DNA of 64,000 nt, from the NCBI RefSeq assembly GCF_007989085.1, contig NZ_BJVJ01000013.1:1-64000 (forward strand), in the 5' to 3' direction. The stretch is from Pseudonocardia sulfidoxydans NBRC 16205 (GTDB taxonomy: Bacteria; Actinomycetota; Actinomycetes; Mycobacteriales; Pseudonocardiaceae). How positions within the stretch are numbered: position 1 is the first letter of the stretch; each line of letters starts with the position of its first letter. Shown here one piece after another: positions 52,149-63,262 of the stretch. The notes beneath the pieces were generated by a model. That model worked only from the letters and a program-made list of their open reading frames with translations, was not told the origin of the DNA and did no database searches. The position numbers and the translations under genes were made by a program.

Positions 52149-53819
52149 ATGACCACGACGGTCGCAACGGCACCGGCAGCCCGGCAGGCCGGGCGAGGAA
52201 TGCGGCTCGCCGACCGGATCATCGACCGCGTCTGGAAGCTCCCACCCGGCGGCCGCTACACCGTCACCCTCGGCTTGCGCGCACCGATGCGCGACGGCAT
52301 CGACCTGATCGGCGACCTCTACACCCCCGCCGACGAGACCCCGCTCGGCACGATCCTCGTCCGCGGCCCCTACGGCCGCACCACCCTCAACAGCCTCGCC
52401 TTCGCCCGCGTCTACGCCGCCCGCGGCTGGCAGGTGCTGCTGCAGAGCGTGCGCGGGACCTTCGGGTCGGGCGGGGCGTTCGAACCCATGCGACGCGAGA
52501 TCGAAGACGGCCAGGACACCGTCGCATGGATGCGCGACCAGCCGTGGTTCATCGGCAGCTTCGCGACGCTCGGCATGTCCTACCTGGGCTTCACCCAGTG
52601 GGCGCTGCTCATGGACCCGCCGCCCGAGCTCGCCGCGTCGGTCATCGTCGTCGGCCCGCACGACTTCAACCGCTCCACCCACGGCATCGGCTCGTTCTCG
52701 CTGGCCGACTTCCTCGGCTGGAGCGACATGGTCGCCCACCAGGAGGACGGCTCGCTCACGCAACGGCTGCTGCGGGAACGCTCCACCCAACGCCGCCAAC
52801 GGACCGCCATGGACGGAATCCCGCTCGTCGCGGCCGGTGAGACCCTGCTCGCCGGTCAGGCCCCGTGGTACCGCGACTGGGCCGCCCGGCCCGACGCCGC
52901 CGACCCCTTCTGGAAGCCCATGCAGCTCTCCGCCGCGCTCGACCGCGTCCAGACGCCGGTCCTGCTCGTCGGCGGCTGGCAGGACATCTTCATCCGCCAG
53001 ACCCTCGACCAGTGGGCCCACCTGCGCGGACGCGGCCTCGACGTCGCCCTGACCGTCGGGCCCTGGACCCACACCGACGCCGCCGCCCGCGGTGGCGGGC
53101 GCGTGGTGAAAGAAACCCTCGACTTCCTCGGCGCCCGGCTGGCGGGCCGCCCCGAAGGGCGCCCGACCCCGGTGCGCGTCCACGTCACCGGTGCCGACGC
53201 CGGCTGGCGCGGCTCCGCCGACTGGCCCCCGCCGACCTCACCGCGGGAGCTCTACCTCGAACCCGGCCGCGGCCTCGCGGCGACGGCGTCCACGCAGCCC
53301 GCCGCGCCCGTCACCTTCACCTACGACCCCACCGACCCGACCCCCGCGCTCGGCGGGCCGCTGCTCGACGGCAAGACCGCGGGCGTGGTCGACAACGGGC
53401 CGCTGGAGTCACGCGACGACGTCGTCACCTTCACCGGGGAGCCGCTCACGCGGACGCTGGAGGTGGCGGGCACGGTCGTCGTCGAGCTCGCGCACCGCAG
53501 CGACAACCCGCACGCCGACCTCTTCGTCAGAATCTGCGACGTCGACGAGCGCGGCCGGTCGTTCAACGTGACCGACGGCTTCGTCCGGCTCACCGACGCC
53601 GACCGCGACCAGGTCGTGCGCGTCGAGCTCGCTGGCACCGCGCACCGCTTCGGCCCCGGCCACCGCGTCCGGCTGCAGATCTCCGGCGGCGCGCACCCCC
53701 GCCTCGCCCGCAACCTCGGCTCGGGCGAACCCGCCGCCACCGGCTCGACCCTGCGCCCGTCGACGAGAACCCTCCCCGTCGACGGCCGCTCCCGCGTGGT
53801 GTTGCCGGTCGTCGGCTGA
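52149..53819 (+). CDS. CocE/NonD family hydrolase (X-Pro dipeptidyl-peptidase S15 fold)
   Basis: 556 residues from ATG with AAGGGGAG upstream. N-terminal alpha/beta hydrolase with nucleophile G-M-S-Y-L-G near residue 142, Y-G-R oxyanion region (R-G-P-Y-G-R), the aspartate around G-G-W-Q-D-I-F and the histidine in G-P-W-T-H-T-D. A C-terminal jelly-roll domain ends R-V-R-L-Q-I-S-G-G-A-H-P-R. CocE members cleave esters such as cocaine and alpha-amino-acid esters, or antibiotics. Convergent with the tandem TetR gene. Confidence 0.9.
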   Translation: MTTTVATAPAARQAGRGMRLADRIIDRVWKLPPGGRYTVTLGLRAPMRDGIDLIGDLYTPADETPLGTILVRGPYGRTTLNSLAFARVYAARGWQVLLQSVRGTFGSGGAFEPMRREIEDGQDTVAWMRDQPWFIGSFATLGMSYLGFTQWALLMDPPPELAASVIVVGPHDFNRSTHGIGSFSLADFLGWSDMVAHQEDGSLTQRLLRERSTQRRQRTAMDGIPLVAAGETLLAGQAPWYRDWAARPDAADPFWKPMQLSAALDRVQTPVLLVGGWQDIFIRQTLDQWAHLRGRGLDVALTVGPWTHTDAAARGGGRVVKETLDFLGARLAGRPEGRPTPVRVHVTGADAGWRGSADWPPPTSPRELYLEPGRGLAATASTQPAAPVTFTYDPTDPTPALGGPLLDGKTAGVVDNGPLESRDDVVTFTGEPLTRTLEVAGTVVVELAHRSDNPHADLFVRICDVDERGRSFNVTDGFVRLTDADRDQVVRVELAGTAHRFGPGHRVRLQISGGAHPRLARNLGSGEPAATGSTLRPSTRTLPVDGRSRVVLPVVG

Positions 53820-53861
53820 GACGCCCCGGCGGGGAGCGATCGACGCGAGGTCCGGCGCGTG

Positions 53862-55085
53862 TCACGACCCCGCAGGTCGGACCGACTCTCGGCCGTCGGG
53901 TCCGGACAGCCCCAGGGCGGCCAGCGCCGCGAGCGACAGTTCACCCGCCACCGTCGGGTAGCGCCGGAAGTGGGGGATCCTTGCGCAGTCGTCGACGATC
54001 GTCTTCGCGGTCTTGACCAGCGTCGCGGCGTCGGCGTCGGAAAGGCCGGGGCGGGCCACCGTGAGCCAGCGCTGCCATTCGGCCAGATTGTCGGCCTGAA
54101 TCCGGTCGATGCGCTCGCGGGCGGCGTCGGGTAGGTAGAGCCGTTCGGTGAGCCAGACGGCGAGGAGATCGGTCGCGTCGAGTGCGACGCGGACGTACCC
54201 GTCGACGAGCCGGCCGAGAACCGCGGCATCCGGGCCGGGGGTGCGCAGGGCGCGGATCGTCTCCAGGGCCAGCCACTCGTGCAGCCGGGTGACGGCGGCG
54301 ACCAGGACGTCGGCCTTGGTGTCGAAGTAGCGGTACAGGGCCGGCCCGACGACGCCGACCCGGCTGCCGATGTCGTCGATGCCGACGCCCGCGAAGCCTT
54401 TCGCGCGGAACTCGGTCGCCGCGGCAGACACCAGCTGCTCCCGACGGGCCAGCGGGACGCGTTCGGCGGACCGCGCAGGCTCCTCCGCGGCGGGCGCCGC
54501 CGGGGCGTCGATCACCCGCCTGCTCGCCGCGGCGAGCTCCCGGGAGAGATGAGCCCGGGGGAGCGGACTGTCGTAGAACCCGGCGCCGGAGATGACGCTG
54601 ACGATCACCCAGCTGCGGATGTCGGTGACCTGAGCGCCCAGCTCGGGCTGCCGGTCGGCGAGGAGCAGCTGGTCCAGCTGGTCGGCGATCCACCGCGTCC
54701 GGCTCCGGACCAGCCGGAAGTCGTCGGGGTCGAGGTGGCGTGCCTCGCGCTGCCACAGCAGGGAGAGTCGCCGACTGTCCAGCGCGGCCTCGGTGAGCGC
54801 GGCCAACGTGGTGTCCAGGTCGCGTCGCCCGGGTGGCTGCGCGCTCAGCTCCGTGATCGTGTCGACGACGTGTTGCTGATCCTCCAGCACCACGTGGGAG
54901 AGCAAGGCCTGCTTGTTGGCGTAGTGGCGGTACAGGGCGCGGGCCGTGATGCCGCTCGCCTCCGCGATGTCGTCCATGCGCACGGCGTGGAAGCCACGGA
55001 CGCTGAACAGCTCGCCGGCGTTGCGGGCGATCTCGGCCCGCCGGTTGCGTGGCCGCGAACGCGGCGGCGCGCTCGCTGCGTCCAT
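53862..55085 (-). CDS. Tandem TetR transcriptional regulator (two complete TetR units)
   Basis: 407 residues, twice the usual TetR length. The first HTH is at about 17-62 (F-S-V-R-G-F-H-A-V-R-M-D-D-I-A-E-A-S-G-I, A-L-Y-R-H-Y), the second at about 215-260 (F-R-A-K-G-F-A-G-V-G-I-D-D-I-G-S-R, A-L-Y-R-Y-F). Each is followed by its own helical ligand-binding half, with a Pro/Ala linker near 195-205. A covalent pseudo-dimer of this kind can read asymmetric operators. It is the last gene of the acyl-CoA operon and its likely regulator. Confidence 0.9.
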   Translation of the reverse strand: MDAASAPPRSRPRNRRAEIARNAGELFSVRGFHAVRMDDIAEASGITARALYRHYANKQALLSHVVLEDQQHVVDTITELSAQPPGRRDLDTTLAALTEAALDSRRLSLLWQREARHLDPDDFRLVRSRTRWIADQLDQLLLADRQPELGAQVTDIRSWVIVSVISGAGFYDSPLPRAHLSRELAAASRRVIDAPAAPAAEEPARSAERVPLARREQLVSAAATEFRAKGFAGVGIDDIGSRVGVVGPALYRYFDTKADVLVAAVTRLHEWLALETIRALRTPGPDAAVLGRLVDGYVRVALDATDLLAVWLTERLYLPDAARERIDRIQADNLAEWQRWLTVARPGLSDADAATLVKTAKTIVDDCARIPHFRRYPTVAGELSLAALAALGLSGPDGRESVRPAGS

Positions 55086-55113
55086 GCCGTGGCCTCCTCC
55101 CGCCGCACGGATC

Positions 55114-55970
55114 CTAGCGAGGGAGTCCGGTCCGTCCGACCGACGCGGTGGCGATCGCGCCCTTGGACTGCCCCTGGACGAACTCCTCGAGCGTGGTGGC
55201 GTTGCAGCTCATGTACAGCGTGGCGAGGTCGTCGCCGCCGAAGGCGCATGCGACGGCCTGCGCCCCCGTCACCGGCACCTTGTCGGTGAGCTCGCCACCC
55301 TCGACCACGCGGAAGAAGCCGGCGTCGTCGCCCGTGGTGAGCGCGTTGCCGAACCAGACGCCGCCGTCGGTGTCGAGGGCGATGCCGTCCGGCATGAACG
55401 TCTCCGGCAGCTGCGCCCAGACCTGCTGGTTCGACAGGGTGCCGTCGGTCGCGCGGTCGTAGGCGGTGATGCGGTGCAGGAAGGTCTCCGCGAGCAGCAG
55501 GCGTCCGTCGGCGGCGAGGGCCATTCCGTTGGGGAACAGCACCTCGCCGTCGACGCGGTGTACGGCGCCCAGCGGGTCGATGTGGGCCAGCGCAGTCGGC
55601 TTCGGCTCCTCCGTCCCGACAGCGAACCCGAAGTTGCCGACGTAGGCGTGACCGTCAGGAGCCACCAGCAGATCGTTCCCGGGGCCGCCCGCGAGGGGGC
55701 TGAAGTCGGCGTAGATGCTCAGTGAGCCGTCCGGGCCGATCCGCTGGACCGTCGCGTCGGCCTGGGAGACCACGAGCGGGGTGCCGTCGGGCAGGAACCC
55801 CAGCCCCGACGGCGCCCCCGGTACCTCGGCGACCGTGGTGGCCACGCCGTCAGGGGCGAAGGTCAGAACCGTGCCGGCGAAGAAGTCGCTGGCCCACAGC
55901 GCGCTCTCGTGCCAGCGCAGGCCCTCGAGGAAGCGGTGCCCGGAGGCGAGCTCGGTCAGGCGGTGCAGCA

Positions 55971-55974
<4 letters not shown>
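55114..55974 (-). CDS. SMP-30/gluconolactonase-like protein
   Basis: 286 residues, start ATGATG overlapping the ligase stop. Six-bladed propeller signs: R-F-L-E-G-L-R-W-H, G-G-P-G-N-D-L-L-V-A-P-D-G, F-P-N-G-M-A-L-A-A-D-G and P-D-G-I-A-L-D-T-D-G. Metal-dependent lactone hydrolase fold. In this operon it may open a lactone arising in ring or side-chain breakdown (inference). Confidence 0.87.
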
Positions 55975-57571
<1,597 letters not shown>

Positions 57572-57575
<4 letters not shown>

Positions 57576-58615
57576 CTCGGACTCCCGGTGGTCAGCAGCG
57601 CGGTGCCGATCCGGTGCTGCAGCTCGGTCGCGTCGCCGTACCAGCCGCGCAGCGCCAGGGCGCGGCGGTAGTACCAGCTCACGTCGGCCTCGGTGGTGAA
57701 GCCCATGCCGCCGTGCAGCTGGATCGCGTCCTCGCAGACCTGTACCGCTGCGTCGGCGGCGTGGGCCTTGGCCGTCGCCGAGATCAGGTCCAGGTCCGCG
57801 TCCGACACGCCATCGGCGTCGGCGAGGGCGGCCAGACACAGATTGTTCAGGCTGGTCGACCGGGCGGACATGTCGGCGGCGAGATGCTTGACGGCCTGGA
57901 AGGTGCCGATCGGCCTGCCGAACTGCTCGCGTTGCGCGACGTACTCGACGGTGCGGTCGAGGGCTCCTCGTGCGACGCCGCTGAGCTCGCACGCGAGCAG
58001 CAGCCGCGCCCACGCGCGGATCCGGTCGACGAGTCCGCCGTCGGCGAGGACCCTGCGCACGACCGTGCCGTCGAAGCAGACGCGGCCGAACGCGGTCCCC
58101 GGATCGGCGCTGTCGAGAGCCTCGATGCGCACCCCGGGGGCGTCCGGGTCGACCAGACAGACCGTCCCGCCGACGAGGACCACCAGGACGCCCGCCTGCA
58201 CGGCGAAACGCACGGCGTCGACGGTGCCGTCGAGCTCGCGTCCGGTCAACGCGAGCGTGCCCAGGTCGTCCACCCAGTCGTGCGTGACGCCCGGGTCCAC
58301 GAGTGCGGCGGGGATGCCGGCGGGGTCCGGGGTGAGGCCCTCGACCAGCGCCGGGAGCAGGCTGTTCTCCAGCTGCGGCCCGACGACGAGGTGCCGCCCG
58401 TACTCCATGAAGACGCGGCCGAGGTCGGCGGGCGACGCCCCGATCCCGCCACGCTCCTCGGGCACGGCGAGCGAGTACCACCCGAGGTCGGCGAGCTCGG
58501 CGGAGAGGCGCGTGTCCCAGCCTCCGGCGTCGAGGAGCTTGCGACGGCGGTCGCCGTCGTAGGTCCGGGTCAGGTAGTCGTCCACTGCGGACGCGAGGTC
58601 GTCGTGCTCAGCCAC
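57572..58615 (-). CDS. Acyl-CoA dehydrogenase, smaller subunit-like
   Basis: 347 residues from GTG. L-G-W-Y-S-L-A-V-P-E-E-R-G-G-I-G near the N-terminus, R-E-Q-F-G-R-P-I-G-T-F-Q-A-V-K-H and Q-L-H-G-G-M-G-F-T-T-E near the C-terminus. Shorter than the usual 380 residues. With the adjoining, different dehydrogenase it resembles the heteromeric FadE pairs of steroid side-chain catabolism in mycobacteria, where two unlike subunits build one enzyme (inference). Overlaps the next gene upstream by 8 bases. Confidence 0.9.
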
Positions 58616-59753
58616 GGGGCAGTCCCAGGAGTCGTTCGGCCACGATGGTGCGTTGGATCTGGCTGGAACCGCCGTAGATGGACGCGGCCCGCGAGTACAG
58701 GTGCTCGTGGGCCCATCGTCCGGAGCCCAGCCCTGCCGGCCGGGAGCCCGGCACCGCGCGCAGCGGTCCCAGCAGCGCGGCGATCTCGGCGAACACGGTC
58801 TGCTCGACCTCGTTGAGCACGAGTTTGTCAACCGAGTCCACGGGGGTCGGGCCCGCGTCGGCGAGCAACCGTTCGGTGGTCCGGCGGGTCTGGGCGTCGA
58901 GGACCCGCATGGCGACGTGCGCGCGCCCGACCGCGGCCCGGGCCCGGTGACCGAGGGTGCCCCGGCTCCGGAGCGCGTCGACGGCGTCCTCCAGCGCGAC
59001 CTCCAGCTCCACCCTGCGACGCAGGGTCGCGGCTCCGCGCTCACTGCCCAGGGTGTGAGTGGCGATCGCCCAGCCCTCGTTCTCCGCGCCGAGCAGGTTG
59101 CGCCGCGGCACCCGGACCTCGTCGAGGAAGACCTCGCAGAACTCCTGGTCGCCGGTCATCTGCCGGATCGGGCGGGCTGTGATGCCGGGACTCGCCATGT
59201 CGACGAGCAGGTAGCTGATGCCCGCCTGCTTGCGGACCGAGGGGTCGGTGCGGACGAGAAGGGCACACCACTGCGCCTTGTGCGCCCAGCTGGTCCAGAT
59301 CTTCTGGCCGGTGACCAGCAGATCGGCTCCGTCGGCGACCGCGCGGGTGCGCAGTGAGGCGAGGTCGGACCCGGCGTCGGGCTCGGAGAAGCCCTGGCAC
59401 CAGATGTCGTCCCCGGAGAGCAGGCGGGGCAGCAGCTCGCGGCGTTGCTCGTCCGTGCCGTAGCGGTCGATCGACGGCCCGACGACCTCCAGCCCGATCA
59501 GCCCGACGGGCTGAGGTGCCCGCGCCCGGACGAGCTCCTCGACGAACACGAGCTGGTGAGCGTGGGTCAGGCCGCTCCCGCCCGCCTCCCGCGACCACGC
59601 GAGCCCGACCCAGCCCGCGTCGAACAGGGTTCGCTGCCAGCGCCGCAACACGTCGAACCGGGCGTCCGGGTCCGCCGGGACCTCGAGCGGACCGACGTCG
59701 GCGAGCCAGGACCTGGCGCGGGCCCGGAATTCCTCCAGCGACTCCACGGTCAC
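58608..59753 (-). CDS. Acyl-CoA dehydrogenase, larger subunit-like
   Basis: 381 residues from GTG. Q-G-F-S-E-P-D-A-G-S-D-L-A-S-L and V-T-G-Q-K-I-W-T-S-W FAD/substrate motifs, E-V-F-L-D-E-V-R-V-P, and C-terminal I-Y-G-G-S-S-Q-I-Q-R. The last motif has Gly where many homotetrameric enzymes carry the catalytic Glu (Y-E-G), as expected if the base lies elsewhere or in the partner subunit. Coupled to the hydratase gene by GTGA. Confidence 0.92.
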   Translation of the reverse strand: MTVESLEEFRARARSWLADVGPLEVPADPDARFDVLRRWQRTLFDAGWVGLAWSREAGGSGLTHAHQLVFVEELVRARAPQPVGLIGLEVVGPSIDRYGTDEQRRELLPRLLSGDDIWCQGFSEPDAGSDLASLRTRAVADGADLLVTGQKIWTSWAHKAQWCALLVRTDPSVRKQAGISYLLVDMASPGITARPIRQMTGDQEFCEVFLDEVRVPRRNLLGAENEGWAIATHTLGSERGAATLRRRVELEVALEDAVDALRSRGTLGHRARAAVGRAHVAMRVLDAQTRRTTERLLADAGPTPVDSVDKLVLNEVEQTVFAEIAALLGPLRAVPGSRPAGLGSGRWAHEHLYSRAASIYGGSSQIQRTIVAERLLGLPRG

Positions 59754-60523
59754 CGCCCCGTGTAGACCGGGTTGCGGCGCTCGAGGAACGCGTTGACGGC
59801 CTCCTTGGAGTCCGCGTAGCCCGACAGCTCGCGTGTCTTGCCCTGTTCGAACTCGTAACCGGTCTTGAGATCGCGGTACTCGATGCCGTTGAGGCTGCGC
59901 TTCGCGAGCCGCAGCGTGACGGGGCTGTGCCGCCCGATCGACCGGGCCAGCTCCCGGGCCGTGTCGAGGAGCTGCGCCTGCGGAACGATGTCGACGATCC
60001 CGCCGTAGGGCAGCAGCTGCTCCGCCGGGTAGAGGTCGCCGGTGTAGTGCATCAGCCGCACCATGCCCTGCGGCACCAGCCGGGAGAGGTGCTTCGCGCC
60101 ACCGAGAACTCCCACGTTGACCTCGGGCGTGGCGAACCGGGCTCCCTCCGCGGCGACGAGGAGGTCGCACGAGGCCGCGATGGCCAGACCGGTACCGACG
60201 GCGACGCCGTGCACCGCGGCGATCACCGGGTACGACGAGTCGTAGATCGCCCAGAACGCCTCCCGGGCCCGCTCCAGCTGCGTCGGCGCGTTGCCCGGGT
60301 CGAGTGTCTGGAAGTCGGCAAGGTCGTTGCCCGCACAGAAGTGCTTGCCCCGCCCCGCCAGCACCACCACCCTCGCCTCCGGGAGGTACTCCTCCACGTT
60401 GCTGAAGAAGGTGTGGATCTCGCGGTAGAACTGCTGGTCGACCGCGTTCACGGGCGGCCGGTTCAACCACACGGTGGCGACCGGGCCGTCGGTCTGCCAG
60501 TCGAGGAACGTCAGGTCCTGCAT
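59750..60523 (-). CDS. Enoyl-CoA hydratase/isomerase family protein
   Basis: 257 residues. Crotonase fold: G-K-H-F-C-A-G-N-D-L for the oxyanion hole, A-A-V-H-G-V-A-V-G-T-G, C-D-L-L-V-A-A-E-G-A-R-F-A-T-P-E-V for the second part of the active site. Should hydrate the enoyl-CoA made by the neighbouring dehydrogenase pair. Confidence 0.92.
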   Translation of the reverse strand: MQDLTFLDWQTDGPVATVWLNRPPVNAVDQQFYREIHTFFSNVEEYLPEARVVVLAGRGKHFCAGNDLADFQTLDPGNAPTQLERAREAFWAIYDSSYPVIAAVHGVAVGTGLAIAASCDLLVAAEGARFATPEVNVGVLGGAKHLSRLVPQGMVRLMHYTGDLYPAEQLLPYGGIVDIVPQAQLLDTARELARSIGRHSPVTLRLAKRSLNGIEYRDLKTGYEFEQGKTRELSGYADSKEAVNAFLERRNPVYTGR

Positions 60524-60549
60524 GGGGTCGGAGTCCTCCGGTCGAGGTG

Positions 60550-61524
60550 TCAGCGGTGGTAGGCGGCGGCGAACGCCTCGAGCTCACGGGGGATGTCGCC
60601 GCCCGCCGGCTGGAAGTGGACCCAGTCGCAGCCGGCCTTCTCGAGCTCTGCGAACCGGTCCCGCCACTGGTCACGGGACAGCGCGAGCCCGGCCGCGGTC
60701 AGCACCTCGCCGTTCACGAAGGGACGGTCGATGTCGTTGACGCCGACCACGTGCCGGTCGTGCAGGGCGATGTGACGGACATTCTCCGGGATGTGGTCGT
60801 AGGCCGCGGCCCAGGCATGACCCGCCTCGCCCAGCAGCTCGTCGATCACCCCGTGCTCGACGGCCCAGTGCAGGAACAGCCCGGCGCCGTGGCCCGCGGC
60901 GTCGATCGCCCGGGCGGAGCCCGGATCCTCGCCGTCGTCGAGCACCGTGCCGATCAGCATCATCATCTGCGTGGGGAAGTCGGGCTCGGGCACGGTGATC
61001 CGGAACAGCTCCGCTCCGAGGTCCTGGGCGACCCGGGTTCCCTTCGGTCCCTCACCGGCGACACCCCAGGCGACAGCGATCGGCAGTGCCGGGCCGAACC
61101 GCACGTCGGGGTGGATGAGCTGCATGATCGCGCCCTCCCACTCGACCTGTTCCCCACGCAGCAGCGCCTGTACGACCTCGGTGTAGTGCTGGACCTGCGC
61201 CCAGGGAACCGGAGGCCTGCCCATGGCGAGCCGGCCGGTGAAGCCGCTCCCGACCCCGATCAGGACCCGGTCGGACCCGGCCGCGTGGACCAGCGTGGTG
61301 ATCGCCGAGGCAGTGACCATCGGATGGCGCAGGCTCGGGATCAGCACCCCCGGCCCGAGAACGATCCGGTCGGTCCGTTCGGCCGCCTGGTTGAGGATCA
61401 TCCAGACGTCCGGGTACAACGCGGGCGAGTCGTAGCACAGCGCCCGCTCATAACCGAGCCCCTCCGCGATGCGGATGTGCTCCGGAGTCTCCAGCGACGT
61501 GGCGAACGAGCATCCCAGCTTCAT
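60550..61524 (-). CDS. LLM-class flavin-dependent oxidoreductase (luciferase-like, probably F420)
   Basis: 324 residues from ATG. Opens M-K-L-G-C-S-F-A-T-S-L-E-T-P-E-H, with R-I-V-L-G-P-G-V-L, S-D-R-V-L-I-G-V-G-S-G-F-T-G and A-W-G-V-A-G-E-G-P-K. These luciferase-like TIM barrels in actinobacteria mostly use coenzyme F420. First gene of the seven-gene operon; a clear promoter lies upstream. Confidence 0.87.
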   Translation of the reverse strand: MKLGCSFATSLETPEHIRIAEGLGYERALCYDSPALYPDVWMILNQAAERTDRIVLGPGVLIPSLRHPMVTASAITTLVHAAGSDRVLIGVGSGFTGRLAMGRPPVPWAQVQHYTEVVQALLRGEQVEWEGAIMQLIHPDVRFGPALPIAVAWGVAGEGPKGTRVAQDLGAELFRITVPEPDFPTQMMMLIGTVLDDGEDPGSARAIDAAGHGAGLFLHWAVEHGVIDELLGEAGHAWAAAYDHIPENVRHIALHDRHVVGVNDIDRPFVNGEVLTAAGLALSRDQWRDRFAELEKAGCDWVHFQPAGGDIPRELEAFAAAYHR

Positions 61525-61558
61525 TGTCGGGTCTCCCGGTCGAAGGTGTCGAGACTGC

Positions 61559-61588
61559 AAGTTAGGTGTACCGGCTCAGACTTGTCAA
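61559..61588 (-). promoter_or_regulatory. Sigma-70-like promoter of the acyl-CoA operon
   Basis: On the minus strand TTGACA (61588-61583) and TAACTT (61564-61559) are spaced by 18 bases, about 35-64 bases before the LLM oxidoreductase start. The site is unusually AT-rich for this genome. A TetR site may overlap it but no clear inverted repeat was seen. Confidence 0.6.
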
Positions 61589-61682
61589 TCATCGATAACT
61601 GGCGAAGGCGACTATCGTGCTGGTCACGAGGTTGGCTGCAGGCTAATGTCCATGACTACTCACTGATGCAACGGAGGTCGCC

Positions 61683-61976
61683 ATGCTCGTGCACTGCCTC
61701 ACGGTCAGGTTCACGCCGTCGGCGAGCGCCGCCGACGTCGGAGCCTTCCGCGATGCGATCGGTCGGCTGCCGGGCCAGGTGGACTTCCCCCTCCGCACCC
61801 GGCAGGGCCCCGACCTCGGGGAGCGCGCGACGAACGCCGACTACGCGGTGGTCAGCGAGTTCGCGAACGTCGAGGACTTCCGCCGGTACCTCACCCATCC
61901 AGCACACCTCGCGGTGCCCCGCGACCACGTCGAGTCCGCGCACAGCGTCCAGTTCATCGTCGACGACCTCGACTGA
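61683..61976 (+). CDS. Dabb (stress-response A/B barrel) domain protein
   Basis: 97 residues starting M-L-V-H-C-L-T-V-R-F. D-Y-A-V-V-S-E-F-A-N-V-E-D-F-R-R-Y-L-T-H-P-A-H is the Dabb core. Small dimeric ferredoxin-like fold found as enzyme or lyase partners. Divergent from the acyl-CoA operon, so the two may share control. Confidence 0.87.
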   Translation: MLVHCLTVRFTPSASAADVGAFRDAIGRLPGQVDFPLRTRQGPDLGERATNADYAVVSEFANVEDFRRYLTHPAHLAVPRDHVESAHSVQFIVDDLD

Positions 61977-62104
61977 TGCACGGGCCGCGTTCGACCGAGC
62001 AGGTCGCGTAACGTCCTGTGGACGGAGCGCGAAGCCCCCGACGCGCCAAGGCCTGACGCGGAGATCCCGTGGTCGAGGTGTGCGACCCCGGTGTGACGCA
62101 GGAG

Positions 62105-63121
62105 TCAGCCGGTACCGCGGAGGTCGCCGATCCCCAGGTCACCGTGTGCGTGCGCGGGGTCGGGCTCGTCGGCGACAGCGGCGGTGCGGGCGGGGGGCGG
62201 GTCGTCGAGCATCGCCGTCGACGGCACGAAGAACAGGTTGCCAGTCACGGCCGTCGAGAACTCCAGGAGCCGGTCGGTGTTGCCCTCCGGCTCGCCGACG
62301 AACATCCGCTGCAGCATGCGCTCCGGGACGTCGGGGTCGGCGGCGTAGCCGATGAAGTACGTGCCGTACTCGCCGTCGGCGATGGAGCCGAAGGGCATGT
62401 TGTCGCGCAGGATCTCCCGCTCGGTGCCGTCCTCCTCGACGATCGTCGTCAGCGCGACGTGCGAGTCCGTGGGCTTGGTGGCGTCGTCGAGCTCGACGTC
62501 GTCGAGCATCCGACGGCCGACGGCGTGCTCACGGGCCTCGACGCTGGTCGCCTGCCACCCGTCGAGGTCGTGCAGGTACTTCTGCGTCATGACGTAGGTG
62601 CCGCCCGCGAAGTCGGGGTCCTCGTCGCCGACCAGGACGGCGGCCGCGGCGTCGTCGCCGACGGGGTTCTCGGTGCCGTCGACGAACCCGAGCAGGTCGC
62701 GGCGGTCGAAGTAGCGGAACCCGTGCACCTCGTCGATGACCTCGACGGCGTCGCCGAGCCGGGTCCGCACGAGCCGGGCCAGCTCGAAGCACGGGAACAG
62801 CCGCAGCGCGCGCAGGTGCAGGAACAGGTCGCCGGGTGTCGACGGCGCGTGGTGGCGCGCCCCGCGGACCTCGCGGAACGGGTGCAGGGCTGCGGGGCGG
62901 GGGCCGTCGAACGTGCGGTCCCACAGCTCGGCTCCGACGCCGACGATGCAGGTCAGACCTTCGTCGGGGAGGCGGAAGCCGACGGAGCGGACGAGGCCTC
63001 CCAGCTCCGGGAGCAGGTCGCGGACGGCCTGCTCGGCGCCCTCGGCCACGGTCAGGGTGAGGAACACCGCGCTCTCGGTGAGCGGTGAGAGCACCGCCTG
63101 CGGCTGGGGGTCCACCGGCAC
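62105..63121 (-). CDS. DyP-type haem peroxidase
   Basis: 338 residues from GTG. G-F-V-D-G-T-E-N-P is the GXXDG distal motif. V-G-R-R-M lies in the arginine region and L-L-E-F-S-T-A-V-T-G-N-L-F-F-V-P near the end. No Tat signal, so probably the cytoplasmic type. No encapsulin gene adjoins it. Confidence 0.92.
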   Translation of the reverse strand: MPVDPQPQAVLSPLTESAVFLTLTVAEGAEQAVRDLLPELGGLVRSVGFRLPDEGLTCIVGVGAELWDRTFDGPRPAALHPFREVRGARHHAPSTPGDLFLHLRALRLFPCFELARLVRTRLGDAVEVIDEVHGFRYFDRRDLLGFVDGTENPVGDDAAAAVLVGDEDPDFAGGTYVMTQKYLHDLDGWQATSVEAREHAVGRRMLDDVELDDATKPTDSHVALTTIVEEDGTEREILRDNMPFGSIADGEYGTYFIGYAADPDVPERMLQRMFVGEPEGNTDRLLEFSTAVTGNLFFVPSTAMLDDPPPARTAAVADEPDPAHAHGDLGIGDLRGTG

Positions 63122-63262
63122 CGTGCGTCTCCGATCGTCGGACCGCCGAGCCTGCCCCGGCGTCCGCGGACGATCATGCCGTTTGCACGGCCCGTGCGTC
63201 GAGACCAACGCCAGTGCTGTCCGCCCGCTCGCCGGCAGCACTCCTGTCGGTCTCGACGGCGG

